Part shown: positions 7,680-16,361 of the stretch, piece after piece
Numbering within the stretch: the stretch's first letter is position 1
How the letters are laid out: each line of letters opens with the position of its first letter
Source of the DNA: Polaromonas sp.
GTDB lineage: Bacteria > Pseudomonadota > Gammaproteobacteria > Burkholderiales > Burkholderiaceae_C
Assembly (NCBI RefSeq): GCF_012927415.1
Contig: NZ_JABBPF010000184.1
Span: 1 to 35,568 of the forward strand
DNA length: 35,568 nt
Reading direction: 5' to 3'
The notes under the pieces: model-generated
What the model saw: only the letters and a program-made list of their open reading frames with translations
Told to the model about the DNA's origin: nothing
The model's database searches: none
Made by a program: the position numbers and the translations under genes

Positions 7680-10076
7680 ATGAGCCCTCCTGATCGCCTT
7701 CCCGCCGGCCGCGCCGCTCCCGTCAGCGCGCTACAGCTTCGCCAGCAGTCCTACCAGCTTCAAACAGGTCTGGCGCATTCCGAGGCAGCCGATGAGACTG
7801 ACGACTCCGTCAGCGTCAGGGACGTGTTGCATATCGTGGGCAAGTACAAGTGGCTGCTGCTCGGCGCGATGAGTTTGTGCACCGCCGCAGCTCTCATGAA
7901 TGGGTTAACCACCACGCCGGTTTACCAAGCCACCGTGCTATTGCAAATCGACCGCAGTTCAGCCCGCATCGTGCCATTCAACAAGGACGTTGACCCGTAT
8001 CAGGAGGACGACGCCCTGATGCTACAGACAAACAACGAGCTGCTGCGCAGCCGCACCCTGGCCGAGCGCGTGATTGACGACCTGCAACTCGACCCTGCGC
8101 GCGTGCAGGGGTCCAGCGCTGGCGTTGCGCCTGGTGCGCCGGTGGCGAGTCCCGCGTCCGCCAACAGCAGTGAGGCCACCGTACCGCAAACTGGCTGGCT
8201 GAACAGTGTCATTGCAGGCTACCGCCGTGTGGGCAAGCCGTCTGTTATTGACCGCGTGGGCAAGCCTTCTGTTATTGACCGCGAGTATCTGGGTCGTGAA
8301 GGCGTGGTCGCGCGCTTCATGGGTGCGGTCGGGGTAGAGCCGGTGCGCAATTCACGCCTGGTCAAGGTCAATGTGGCCAACGCGAATGCAGGGCAGGCCG
8401 CCCGCATTGCCAACGCCATTGCCAAGGCCTTCATCGCCCTCAGCATGGAGCGGCGCTCGCAGTCCTCCCTCTACGCCAAAACCTTTCTGGAAGACCAGCT
8501 CAAGGCAACCAAAGCCAGGCTGGAGGAATCCGAGCGAACGCTCAACACTTACGCCAAAAACAACTCCATCCTGACGCTCGACGAAAAGACCAGCGTCATC
8601 AGCCAGACCTACACCGATTATTCATCGGCATTGGGGCGTGTCGAGCAGGATCGCCTGAAGGCCGAGGCACAGTACAACGCGGTGGCCGCCAATCCGGACA
8701 GCGCACCGCAGGTGCTTGAAAGCAAGACCGTCCAGGCCTACAAAGAGCAAAAAGCCAAAATTGAAGGTGAGTATCTGAGCAACCTTGCCGTGTACAAACC
8801 CGAGTTTCCGAAAATGGTGCAACTCAAGGCGCAAGTCACCGAGCTCGAGGCGCGCATCAAGAAAGAAGTGGCATCGGTACTGGCGTCAATGAAGGGGCAG
8901 TTCGAAGCGGCCAAGAGGCAGGAAGACCAGGTGCGTGCGCGCCTGCAGGAAACGCGCCGCGAAGTCCTGGTCACGCAGGACAAGAGTGTTGACCTGAACC
9001 TGTTCAAGCGCGAGCTCGACACCAACCGCCAGATTTATGACGGCTTGTTGCAGCGGCTCAAAGAGGTGGGCATCACCAGTGGCGTCACGTCCAACAACAT
9101 CTCCGTCGTCGACGAGGCCAACACACCGCTATTCCCCATCTCGCCCAACCTTTTAAAGAACGCCGGGATCGGCCTGCTCGCAGGATTGTTGCTGGGCATG
9201 GGTTTTGTTTTCATGCGCGAACAGCTCGATGATTCCATCAAGAGCGCCGATGAAATTGAAGCCAAGCTTGGCTTGCCATTGCTGGGCATCGTTCCGCTCA
9301 TGAAAAAGAAACTGGTTCAGGGGCGTACCCTGGCATTGCTCACGGTCGAGGACCCGCGCGGCACTTTTGCCGAGGCCTACCGTTCCATGCGCACGGCCTT
9401 GCAGTTTTCGACGGCCGAAGGCTCTCCGCGCAGGCTGATGGTGACCAGCAGCCAGCAGGCCGAGGGCAAGTCCACCACGGCGCTGGCTCTCGCCATCAAC
9501 CTGGCGCAATTGGGCCAGCGCGTGTTGCTGATCGACGCCGACATGCGCAACCCGTCGCTGCACAAGGCCCTGGAGCGCGCCAATGACTCGGGACTGTCGA
9601 GCTATCTGTCAGGCGACGCACAACGCGAAGCGTTGATCCAGAAAACCAACATCCCTAACCTGGCACTCCTAACCTCCGGCCCGCATCCGCCCAGTCCGGT
9701 GGACTTGTTGATGGGCCCGCGCCTGCTCGAACTGATGGACCGTGCCGAGGCCATGGGATTCGAAAAAATCGTGATCGACGCGCCGCCCGTTCTGGGCATT
9801 GCAGATGCGATCGTCCTGGGCAACCAGGTGCAAAACCTCCTGTTCGTCGTGAAAGCAGGTTCGACGCGGCTGTCCAGTATTCGTGATGCGTTGCGACGCC
9901 TGCGCCTGGGCGGCCTGATGCCGCTGGGCGTCGTGCTGACCAGCGCAGGGGCAGAGTTGTCCCAGTACTACGGGTATTACGGCGCCCCTGAGGTGCCAAA
10001 AGGCGCTGACAACCGGCTTGTCAGTCCGGCAGCGGCCGCTGCGACCGGTGTGACTGGCGCTGGCAATCCCGCCTGA
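7680..10076 (+). CDS. Wzc-like polysaccharide co-polymerase / BY-type tyrosine autokinase
   Basis: The 798-aa protein has a Wzz N-terminal domain (about residues 45-135, first membrane helix WLLLGAMSLCTAAALMNG) and a long periplasmic coiled coil (about 270-440, e.g. FLEDQLKATKARLEESERTL). A GNVR-type segment (LNLFKRELDTNRQIYDGLLQ) and second membrane helix (LKNAGIGLLAGLLLGMGFVF) follow. The cytoplasmic BY-kinase has Walker A (SSQQAEGKST, Lys about 597), A' (VLLIDADMRNP) and B (KIVIDAPPVLG). A short tyrosine cluster QYYGYYG (about 762-768) is the likely autophosphorylation site. A 9-residue in-frame duplication (VGKPSVIDR twice) lies near residue 185. It should control chain length and export together with the Wza-like protein and be dephosphorylated by the CpsB-type phosphatase at 12939. 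The start has no good Shine-Dalgarno. Confidence 0.93.
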   Translation: MSPPDRLPAGRAAPVSALQLRQQSYQLQTGLAHSEAADETDDSVSVRDVLHIVGKYKWLLLGAMSLCTAAALMNGLTTTPVYQATVLLQIDRSSARIVPFNKDVDPYQEDDALMLQTNNELLRSRTLAERVIDDLQLDPARVQGSSAGVAPGAPVASPASANSSEATVPQTGWLNSVIAGYRRVGKPSVIDRVGKPSVIDREYLGREGVVARFMGAVGVEPVRNSRLVKVNVANANAGQAARIANAIAKAFIALSMERRSQSSLYAKTFLEDQLKATKARLEESERTLNTYAKNNSILTLDEKTSVISQTYTDYSSALGRVEQDRLKAEAQYNAVAANPDSAPQVLESKTVQAYKEQKAKIEGEYLSNLAVYKPEFPKMVQLKAQVTELEARIKKEVASVLASMKGQFEAAKRQEDQVRARLQETRREVLVTQDKSVDLNLFKRELDTNRQIYDGLLQRLKEVGITSGVTSNNISVVDEANTPLFPISPNLLKNAGIGLLAGLLLGMGFVFMREQLDDSIKSADEIEAKLGLPLLGIVPLMKKKLVQGRTLALLTVEDPRGTFAEAYRSMRTALQFSTAEGSPRRLMVTSSQQAEGKSTTALALAINLAQLGQRVLLIDADMRNPSLHKALERANDSGLSSYLSGDAQREALIQKTNIPNLALLTSGPHPPSPVDLLMGPRLLELMDRAEAMGFEKIVIDAPPVLGIADAIVLGNQVQNLLFVVKAGSTRLSSIRDALRRLRLGGLMPLGVVLTSAGAELSQYYGYYGAPEVPKGADNRLVSPAAAAATGVTGAGNPA
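8229..8282 (+). repeat. 27-bp in-frame tandem duplication in the Wzc-like gene
   Basis: Two adjacent 27-base copies (8229-8255 and 8256-8282) differ by one base (G/T at unit position 12). Each encodes VGKPSVIDR. The insertion adds nine residues to the periplasmic part without breaking the frame. Confidence 0.95.
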
Positions 10077-10092
10077 TCCGGTCCCAGGCACC

Positions 10093-11190
10093 ATGAATCC
10101 GTCTTCTTCTCAAGCGACGCGCAAGGCGCCATCGAGCCCGCTGGTCGCGTCTTTGTTTGATTTTGAGGCGCTTCCCGGGCGTTATCCGCTGACGCTGCGC
10201 GAGCCCCGCTCGCTGTTTGACAGAAGCCGTGATGTGCTGCTGCTCGCTTCGGGGCGGGCGGTGGAAGGCCTTGCACTTGAACCAGCGGATGCAGCAGACG
10301 CGCAACGCGCCGCCAGTTTTTTTGTGCGCACGGCCATGCTCAGACCCGGTGCCGACCATTACACGTTGCTCGGTCTGGAACCAGGTTTCAGCAAAGATAC
10401 CTTGCGCGACCATTACCGGATGCTGATCCGGCTCACGCACCCCGATTTTGTCGCCACCAGCGGCGCCTGGCCAACCGACGCCGCCACCCGCATCAATCAG
10501 GCCAACGATGTGCTGGGCTCGTCCGTGCAGCGCGCAGAGTACGACCAGTTGCTGTCAACCGGTTTCAATCGGCGTTCGACGGTCAACCGCCTTGCTCACG
10601 GTCCAGAGGATGCACGCCCTGTCTCGTGGGGTTGGGCCGCTGCTGCTTCGGGGAGCGTGGGCGCGCTGGCGCTGGTGCTTGTGCAGTGGCAGGGCGGCAG
10701 TGTGGAAGATTTCCATCCCCAGCAAGTGGCTCAAACCGGCTCAACCTTGTCTGCGCCTAAGCAAAGCTCAACGGCTGAAGCGTCGCCCCCGGTCAAGTCA
10801 CGGGGGCTTCAAATGGCAGTCACGATGAGTCCTTCTTCTTCGCCATCGTCTGAAAGCCCTGTGAAATCACCCTCCAAGGACGAGATGGCCAAGGCAGCCC
10901 GTGCAGCCAGGGAAGCAGAGGCCGCTAGGGATGCACGGGTGGCGCAAAACGCGGCGTCCGTCCATGCAGCCCAGCAAGCCCAGGCAACCGAAACCACCCA
11001 GCTAGTTCGGGAAGCAAAACAAGCCCAGGCAGCCAAGTTGGCTCAAGCCGCCAAAGAGGCACAAGCTGCGTTGACAGCGCAGACCGAGCGAGCCACCCAT
11101 GACGCCCGGGTAATTCAGGCGGTTCGAGCAATGCAAGAGGCTGAAATTGTCAAAATCTGCCAAATCCGCCAGATTGGCCCAGGAAGCTAA
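10093..11190 (+). CDS. Membrane J-domain protein, N-terminal part (frame split)
   Basis: This 365-aa reading frame holds a DnaJ-like J-domain (about residues 95-155: DHYTLLGLEPGFSKDTLRDH, the HPD motif in LTHPDF, then INQANDVLGSSVQRAEYDQLL). One membrane helix follows (WGWAAAASGSVGALALVLVQW, about 177-197), then a Pro/Ser linker and a long Ala/Gln/Glu/Lys-rich helical repeat region. The last codons (ICQIRQIGPGS) do not fit the repeat pattern, whereas an overlapping frame from about 11147 continues it. Dropping one A from the AAAA run at 11152-11155 joins the two parts, so the original gene was probably 10093-11731. A J-domain recruits and stimulates an Hsp70 (DnaK). Here it would sit on the cytoplasmic membrane beside the Wzc kinase; client and role are unknown. 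Confidence 0.72.
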   Translation: MNPSSSQATRKAPSSPLVASLFDFEALPGRYPLTLREPRSLFDRSRDVLLLASGRAVEGLALEPADAADAQRAASFFVRTAMLRPGADHYTLLGLEPGFSKDTLRDHYRMLIRLTHPDFVATSGAWPTDAATRINQANDVLGSSVQRAEYDQLLSTGFNRRSTVNRLAHGPEDARPVSWGWAAAASGSVGALALVLVQWQGGSVEDFHPQQVAQTGSTLSAPKQSSTAEASPPVKSRGLQMAVTMSPSSSPSSESPVKSPSKDEMAKAARAAREAEAARDARVAQNAASVHAAQQAQATETTQLVREAKQAQAAKLAQAAKEAQAALTAQTERATHDARVIQAVRAMQEAEIVKICQIRQIGPGS

Positions 11191-11731
11191 AGAAGCCCAG
11201 GCGTTGAAGCTGGCGCAAGTCGCCCGCGGCGCGCAGGCTTCCAAAGTTGCACCGTCCGCAAAAGCTGTGCAACTGGCTCAGCTCGTCCAGGCAGCGCCTG
11301 TTGTTTTAGTCAAATCGCCGGTAGCGTCTGCCCCTTTGCCGCAGTCCCCGGCACCTGAGTCTGTTGCCAAACTGAGCCTTGTGGACGTCCAGCCCATTTT
11401 AAATCAGTTGATTCAGACCATGGCGGGAGGTCGCGGGGAAGATCTGCTGCGCGGTCTGGAGCCTGCAATACGGCGGAGCGGCGGGGCCTCTGACCTTGTG
11501 AATGCGTACAACTTTCTGATAGGCAGTTCCCGCGCGGTCAAGCTGGGGCCGGTACAGCTGCGCGCCCATACCAATGCTGACCAGCTGGCAGTCGACGGGC
11601 TGGTGCAGCTGGTATTGAATGACCAGGGACAGCCGCCGCCGGTGCGCGAGTTGCGTCTGCGAGCGACCTTTGTCCAGCGCGACGGGCGGGTGGTCATCAC
11701 TGAACTCTCCGCTGCTGGGGAAACTCATTGA
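11147..11731 (+). CDS. C-terminal part of the split J-domain protein
   Basis: The frame opens at a TTG (11147) that overlaps the upstream frame by 44 bases and lacks a clear Shine-Dalgarno, so it is best read as the displaced second half of the J-domain gene. It begins with the same Ala/Lys/Gln-rich helical repeats (SAKSARLAQEAKEAQALKLA) and passes a Pro-rich linker. It ends in a compact domain of about 110 residues (LSLVDVQPILNQLIQTMAGG...LRGLEPAIRRSGG...VNAYNFLIGSSRAVKLG...ELRLRATFVQRDGRVVITEL) with the look of an alpha+beta NTF2-like fold. I do not recognise a named family. If the frameshift is real, this domain is lost or made separately at low level. Confidence 0.55.
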   Translation: MSKSAKSARLAQEAKEAQALKLAQVARGAQASKVAPSAKAVQLAQLVQAAPVVLVKSPVASAPLPQSPAPESVAKLSLVDVQPILNQLIQTMAGGRGEDLLRGLEPAIRRSGGASDLVNAYNFLIGSSRAVKLGPVQLRAHTNADQLAVDGLVQLVLNDQGQPPPVRELRLRATFVQRDGRVVITELSAAGETH

Positions 11732-12942
11732 CGCCCGAGGATTCCCGCCTTTATCCGCGCCCGCTCGCCTTCGGTGTTCGCCTTTTGATCTTGCTGGGGC
11801 TAACTGCCGGGGCGTTGGTACTAGGCTGGCTTGCCTGGGTCTACAACCTTGAGCGCGCCTGCACGCTCAAGCAATGGCCGGCACTGGCTTCTTGCACGTC
11901 TCGCGCCAGCGATGCGCCCGCTCAGATCCAGCGGCTGCGTGAGCGGGCCTGGCGTAATCCCGGAGATTCCGAAGCCTGGATCCAGATGGCCGTGCTCAGC
12001 CGCGAGCCCGCAAAAGCCCCCGGAGTCAACCCCGACACTGCCCTTGACACTGCGACACAGCTTGCTTCTCAGGATTATCGGGTGCAGCGCATGCAGGCCG
12101 CCCGAGCCATCCAGCGCAAGCAGTGGCCGCAAGCCGTCGACTGGCTGTTGCGCCTGGTGCAGGACAGCAGTGACGGACCCGCAGCGCTGACGCTGGCCGC
12201 GCTGGTGGCCGAGCCCCAGGCGCTGGTCGCCATGCAAGCGCAAGTCAAGCCCGGTGCGCGCTGGCTCGAGCCCATGATTGACGCGATGCCGCAGGCGGGC
12301 GTACCCGTGATTGCGGCGATGCCGCTGGTGGTGCTTGCCTTGCCGCAGCAAGGCTTATCGCCCGAATTGATTCACAGGTTGTTGCACCAGCTCAAAGCGG
12401 GCGGCCAGTGGCTGGAAGCCCATGCCTTGTGGACGGCCTGGCTGGGCCACCCGGTTGATCTGGTGTTTAACGGCAACTTTGACACTGGGTTTCTCGCCGA
12501 CGGCTTTGACTGGGAACTCATCCCCACATCGCCGTCAACCACCGGTGCCGTGATTCGGCAAATGGCCATCAGTGGACATGGAGGCGTGCTGCAGCTTGAC
12601 TTCACGGGGCGCCCGCTGGTCGTGCCCATCGTGCGTCAACATCTGCTCTTGCTGCAAAATCGTTACGTGTTTAGCGGGCAGTTCATGGGCAGCCAGCTGC
12701 GCGTTAACGACGGACTGGCCTGGGTATTGCAGTGCGTCAGTGGCAAGCGTGAAATCGCCCGTACACCGGCTCTGAAGGACACGGCCGGCAAATGGCAGGC
12801 TTTCCGGGTCGAGGTCGATCTGCCATCAGACTGCGGCCAGGCCGTGGCGCTGCAACTGCAAACCTTTTCACCCTATGAGTCGGTCACCGGCCTGCACGGA
12901 CAGCTCATGTTTGATGACTTCAAGCTCGAAGGGCGACCATGA
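11728..12942 (+). CDS. Membrane-anchored protein with helical repeats and C-terminal jelly-roll-like domain
   Basis: A TTG start (TTGA overlap with the previous stop) after a GGGGA stretch gives 404 aa. An N-terminal membrane anchor (about residues 16-38, VRLLILLGLTAGALVLGWLAWVY in the protein) is followed by a mainly helical, TPR-like part (about 60-245). The C-terminal part starts at LVFNGNFDTGFLADGFDWEL (about 246-265) and is beta-rich to the end; the NGNF...GFDW opening is typical of galactose-binding/CBM-like jelly rolls. It lies between the J-domain gene and the phosphatase gene, sharing ATGA with the latter. A periplasmic role in handling the polymer is plausible. I do not recognise a named family. 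Confidence 0.65.
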   Translation: MTPEDSRLYPRPLAFGVRLLILLGLTAGALVLGWLAWVYNLERACTLKQWPALASCTSRASDAPAQIQRLRERAWRNPGDSEAWIQMAVLSREPAKAPGVNPDTALDTATQLASQDYRVQRMQAARAIQRKQWPQAVDWLLRLVQDSSDGPAALTLAALVAEPQALVAMQAQVKPGARWLEPMIDAMPQAGVPVIAAMPLVVLALPQQGLSPELIHRLLHQLKAGGQWLEAHALWTAWLGHPVDLVFNGNFDTGFLADGFDWELIPTSPSTTGAVIRQMAISGHGGVLQLDFTGRPLVVPIVRQHLLLLQNRYVFSGQFMGSQLRVNDGLAWVLQCVSGKREIARTPALKDTAGKWQAFRVEVDLPSDCGQAVALQLQTFSPYESVTGLHGQLMFDDFKLEGRP

Positions 12943-13673
12943 TCGATTTGCATAGCCACATACTGCCCGGTATCGACGATGGTGCCAAAACTCTTGAAAT
13001 TTCGCTCGAAATGGCCAGACTGGCCGTGGCAGACGGCATTCACACCATGGCCTGCACGCCGCATATTTATCCAGGCCTTTACATTAACGATGCGCAGGGT
13101 ATCGTCCACGCGCGCGACGCACTTCAGCTTGCGCTTGACGCGCAGGGCATCAAACTGCGCCTGGTGACGGGTGCCGACGTGCATCTGGTACCCGATTTGC
13201 TGGCCGGCCTGCGCGGCGGCCGCGTGCCTACGCTAAACGGCTCCCGCTATGTGCTGCTGGAGCCTTCCCACCATGTCGCGCCGCCGCGGTTTGAAGAGTC
13301 GGTCTTCCAGCTGGTCGCTGCCGGCTATACGCCCGTCATCACGCACCCCGAGCGCCTGACCTGGATCGAAACGCATTACCCGGTTTTCGTCGGCATGATC
13401 AGGCAGGGTGCCTGGATGCAAGTTACGGCGGGCGCCTTGACGGGCATGTTCGGGCCACGCGCCAAATACTGGGGCGAAAAATTTATCGGCGAGGGGCATA
13501 CTCATCTATTGGCGACTGATGCCCATTCGAACCGGCGACGGGTGCCTTGCCTGTCTGAAGGTCTGGCCGTGGCCCAGCGCCTGCTGGGGCACGAAGAAGC
13601 CGCGCGGCTGGTGCTTGAGCGTCCGCAGTCCATCCTCGACGATCTTTCTCCGGGCGCTGCAGCTGGCGTGTAA
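12939..13673 (+). CDS. CpsB/CapC-type protein-tyrosine phosphatase (PHP fold)
   Basis: The 244-aa protein starts MIDLHSHILPGIDDGA, with the first metal-binding motif HSH at residues 5-7. Further metal ligands of the PHP family are seen in ACTPHIYPG (about 40-48), the Glu/His region LLEPSHHVAPPRFEE, VITHPERLTW (about 133-142) and ATDAHSNRRR (about 192-201). These manganese-dependent phosphatases dephosphorylate the tyrosine tail of Wzc-like kinases and so cycle polysaccharide assembly. The partner kinase is in the same locus at 7680-10076. The start overlaps the upstream stop by ATGA. Length and motifs are normal. Confidence 0.92.
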   Translation: MIDLHSHILPGIDDGAKTLEISLEMARLAVADGIHTMACTPHIYPGLYINDAQGIVHARDALQLALDAQGIKLRLVTGADVHLVPDLLAGLRGGRVPTLNGSRYVLLEPSHHVAPPRFEESVFQLVAAGYTPVITHPERLTWIETHYPVFVGMIRQGAWMQVTAGALTGMFGPRAKYWGEKFIGEGHTHLLATDAHSNRRRVPCLSEGLAVAQRLLGHEEAARLVLERPQSILDDLSPGAAAGV

Positions 13674-13918
13674 AACCCAAAATTTGATTCTATTTCCATA
13701 GTCGCCATCGCGAGGCTGCAAGCTGTTTCGATTCATGATGGACATGGCATTGCTATGGATTGCCCTGCTCGCCGTGATGACAAGAAGCAACAGAAATTAA
13801 AGCGAAATGGCAATTCAGACTGTCAATAGGGTGTAACCATAAAGCGATGCGATAAGATATTAAGAGTTTTCTTGATGCACGCGGGTCGCCTGTCGACTTA
13901 ACCCTTACAGGCTCACTC

Positions 13919-15025
13919 ATGCTTCCATTTTTTGCGTACGGTTTGCCTGCCGCTGTTTTGGCGGCGATGGCCGTTTCATTGGTCACAGCCCTGCTGCTGG
14001 TCATGACGCAACGCTGGCACGGTGGCCTTACGATGGATTCGCACGAGGGCATCCAGAAGTCACACACCCAGCCCACCTCCCGCGTCGGTGGCATCGCTAT
14101 TGCGGTGGGCGTGGTCGCTGGCTACGCGGTGGCTCACCCTGACGTAAAAGCATTGCTTGGGCCGCTCATCCTGGCGGGAATTCCCGCTTTCGCATTCGGT
14201 CTGCTGGAAGACGTCACAAAACGCGTCAGCGTTCTCACCCGTCTGCTCGCCACCATGAGTTGCGGCGTACTGGGCTGGGCCATCACAGGCTATTCAATCA
14301 CCGATGCCAATATGCCAGGGCTCGACTGGCTGCTCGGCTTTTCCGTCATTTCCGTGTTGTTCACCGCCTTTGCCGTGGGTGGCGTGGCCAACGCCATCAA
14401 CATCATTGATGGTTTCAACGGTCTTGCCGGTGGTACTGTGCTGATCATTTTCATCGCTTTGGGCGCCATAAGCCTCAAGTTTGGCGACCAAGACTTGGCC
14501 CGCGCCTGCCTGATTCTGGGCGGCTCCGTCCTCGGCTTCCTGCTGGTCAACTGGCCGCTCGGCAAGATCTTTCTGGGCGACGGCGGCGCTTACTTCGTGG
14601 GTTTTGCGTTGGCCTGGGTGGCCGTGCTGATACTCCAGCGCCATACCGCGATTTCTGCGTGGGCGCCGATGCTGGTGTGCGGCTATCCGATTCTTGAAGT
14701 GCTGTTCAGCATTGTGCGTCGGCGCCGCCGCGACCTCAGCCCCGGCGACCCGGACCGGCTGCACCTGCACAGCCTCGTCAAGCGCCGTTTGGTGCGATGC
14801 CTGCTGCCACGTTCAAGCCATATGGCACGCAACTCCGCCACCGGTGCCGTCATGTGGCTTGCAGCACTTTTGCCGGCGTTAATTGCCGTGCAGTGGCCTA
14901 CCGACACCTTCAAACTGGTCATGGGCTTTGCGGGCTGCGCGTTACTCTATTCCATCGCTTATGCGCGGTTGACCCAGTTCAAGTGGTGCGTTCGCCCGGC
15001 CACCATGGCACTCAAAGCAGCTTGA
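13919..15025 (+). CDS. WecA/MraY-family undecaprenyl-phosphate sugar-1-phosphate transferase
   Basis: This 368-aa polytopic membrane protein has the family's catalytic motifs: GLLEDVTKRVS (the DDxxK-like loop, here Glu-Asp, about residues 98-108), NAINIIDGFNGLAGG (about 158-172), GKIFLGDGGAYFVG (about 216-229) and the HLHS...KRR motif (RLHLHSLVKRRL, about 280-291). About ten hydrophobic helices are visible. It should transfer a HexNAc-1-phosphate from a UDP-sugar to undecaprenyl phosphate, starting repeat-unit synthesis. It follows a 245-bp gap, so it may open a new transcription unit, with tviB 18 bp after its stop. The exact sugar is not decidable, but the tviB/tviC neighbours suggest an N-acetylhexosamine. 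Confidence 0.9.
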   Translation: MLPFFAYGLPAAVLAAMAVSLVTALLLVMTQRWHGGLTMDSHEGIQKSHTQPTSRVGGIAIAVGVVAGYAVAHPDVKALLGPLILAGIPAFAFGLLEDVTKRVSVLTRLLATMSCGVLGWAITGYSITDANMPGLDWLLGFSVISVLFTAFAVGGVANAINIIDGFNGLAGGTVLIIFIALGAISLKFGDQDLARACLILGGSVLGFLLVNWPLGKIFLGDGGAYFVGFALAWVAVLILQRHTAISAWAPMLVCGYPILEVLFSIVRRRRRDLSPGDPDRLHLHSLVKRRLVRCLLPRSSHMARNSATGAVMWLAALLPALIAVQWPTDTFKLVMGFAGCALLYSIAYARLTQFKWCVRPATMALKAA

Positions 15026-15043
15026 CTCCGCCATACCCACTCT

Positions 15044-16342
15044 ATGATCACAAAAACCCCCCCCAATAATCTCGCACAGCAGCGCAACGTCGCCGTCATT
15101 GGCCTGGGCTACGTCGGTCTTCCGCTGGCCGTCGAATTTGGCAAAAAACGCGGCGTGGTGGGTTTTGACATCAACGCCCGACGTATTACCGAGCTCCAAG
15201 CCGGTCACGACCACACGCTTGAGACCGAGCCCGAAGCGCTGCGAGCCGCCAGGCACTTGCGTTTTACCACCCGGCTGGAAGACTTGCGCGAGTGCAACTG
15301 CTTCATCGTCACCGTGCCCACCCCCATTGACGAACACAAGCGGCCAGACCTGACGCCGCTCATCAAGGCCAGCGAAACCGTAGGCAAAGTGCTCAAGCCT
15401 GGCGACATCGTGATTTACGAATCAACCGTCTACCCCGGCGCGACCGAGGAAGACTGCGTGCCCGTACTTGAGGCATTCTCCGGCCTCAAGTTCAACGTTG
15501 ATTTTTACGCCGGCTACAGCCCCGAACGCATCAACCCCGGTGACAAGGAGCACCGCGTCACCACAATCAAGAAAGTCACCTCTGGTTCCACCCCTGAAGT
15601 GGCCGATGTGGTCGACGCGCTCTACAACGAAATCATCACCGCAGGCACCCACAAGGCCAGCAGCATCAAGGTGGCAGAAGCCGCCAAGGTGATTGAAAAC
15701 ACCCAGCGTGACCTGAACATTGCCCTCATCAACGAACTGGCCATCATCTTCAACAAGATGGGCATCGACACCGAAGCCGTACTGCAGGCCGCTGGCAGCA
15801 AATGGAACTTTCTGCCGTTTCGCCCGGGTCTGGTCGGCGGCCACTGCATTGGCGTTGACCCGTATTACCTGACGCACAAGGCCCAGGCCATCGGCTACCA
15901 CCCCGAGATCATCCTGGCTGGCCGCCGCCTGAACGACAGCATGGGTGGCTACGTGGTGGCCCAGCTCGTGAAGGCCATGACCCGGCGCCGCGTGCATGTC
16001 GACGGCGCGCGCATCCTGGTGATGGGCCTGGCTTTCAAGGAAAACTGCCCGGACCTGCGCAACACCCGGGTCGTCGACATCGTGGCCGAGCTGAAAGACT
16101 ACAACTGCCAGGTTGACGTTTACGACCCCTGGGCGGCGCGTGAAGAGGCCGAGCATGAATACGGCATTACCCCCGTCGCCCAGCCAGAGTCAGGCACCTA
16201 CGACGGCATCATCCTGGCGGTGGCCCATCACCAGTTCAAGGCCATGGGCTCTGCTGCCATCCGTGCTCTGGGCAAGCCCAACCATGTGCTGTATGACCTG
16301 AAATACCTGCTCCCTGCGGCTGACAGCGACCTCAGGTTGTGA
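15044..16342 (+). CDS. tviB: Nucleotide-sugar dehydrogenase, TviB/WbpO type (UDP-HexNAc 6-dehydrogenase)
   Basis: The 432-aa protein is normal for the UDP-glucose/GDP-mannose dehydrogenase superfamily. The N-terminal Rossmann motif is [14 protein letters not shown] (about residues 16-29). The middle segment has [16 protein letters not shown], and the catalytic cysteine sits in [12 protein letters not shown] (Cys about 268). The C-terminal UDP-binding domain has [18 protein letters not shown] and ends YDLKYLLP. The overall pattern matches TviB/WbpO (Vi antigen type), which oxidises UDP-GlcNAc or UDP-GalNAc to the uronic acid with two NAD+. With the epimerase at 18830 it should supply UDP-GalNAcA-type donors. 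Neighbours are the initiating transferase (upstream) and the DUF4838 protein (downstream). Confidence 0.92.
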   Translation: MITKTPPNNLAQQRNVAVIGLGYVGLPLAVEFGKKRGVVGFDINARRITELQAGHDHTLETEPEALRAARHLRFTTRLEDLRECNCFIVTVPTPIDEHKRPDLTPLIKASETVGKVLKPGDIVIYESTVYPGATEEDCVPVLEAFSGLKFNVDFYAGYSPERINPGDKEHRVTTIKKVTSGSTPEVADVVDALYNEIITAGTHKASSIKVAEAAKVIENTQRDLNIALINELAIIFNKMGIDTEAVLQAAGSKWNFLPFRPGLVGGHCIGVDPYYLTHKAQAIGYHPEIILAGRRLNDSMGGYVVAQLVKAMTRRRVHVDGARILVMGLAFKENCPDLRNTRVVDIVAELKDYNCQVDVYDPWAAREEAEHEYGITPVAQPESGTYDGIILAVAHHQFKAMGSAAIRALGKPNHVLYDLKYLLPAADSDLRL

Positions 16343-16361
16343 TGTCTGGCGTCGTCGCAAC

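Noticed and set aside
11147-11155. Programmed ribosomal frameshift in the J-domain gene
   Set aside because: No recognised slippery heptamer, stimulatory hairpin or upstream Shine-Dalgarno spacing supports it. A simple one-base insertion in the AAAA run explains the data.
13674-13918. Promoter in the 245-bp gap before the WecA-like gene
   Set aside because: The gap is AT-richer near 13850 (GATAAGATATTAAG), but no -35/-10 pair with good spacing could be fixed, so no promoter is called.
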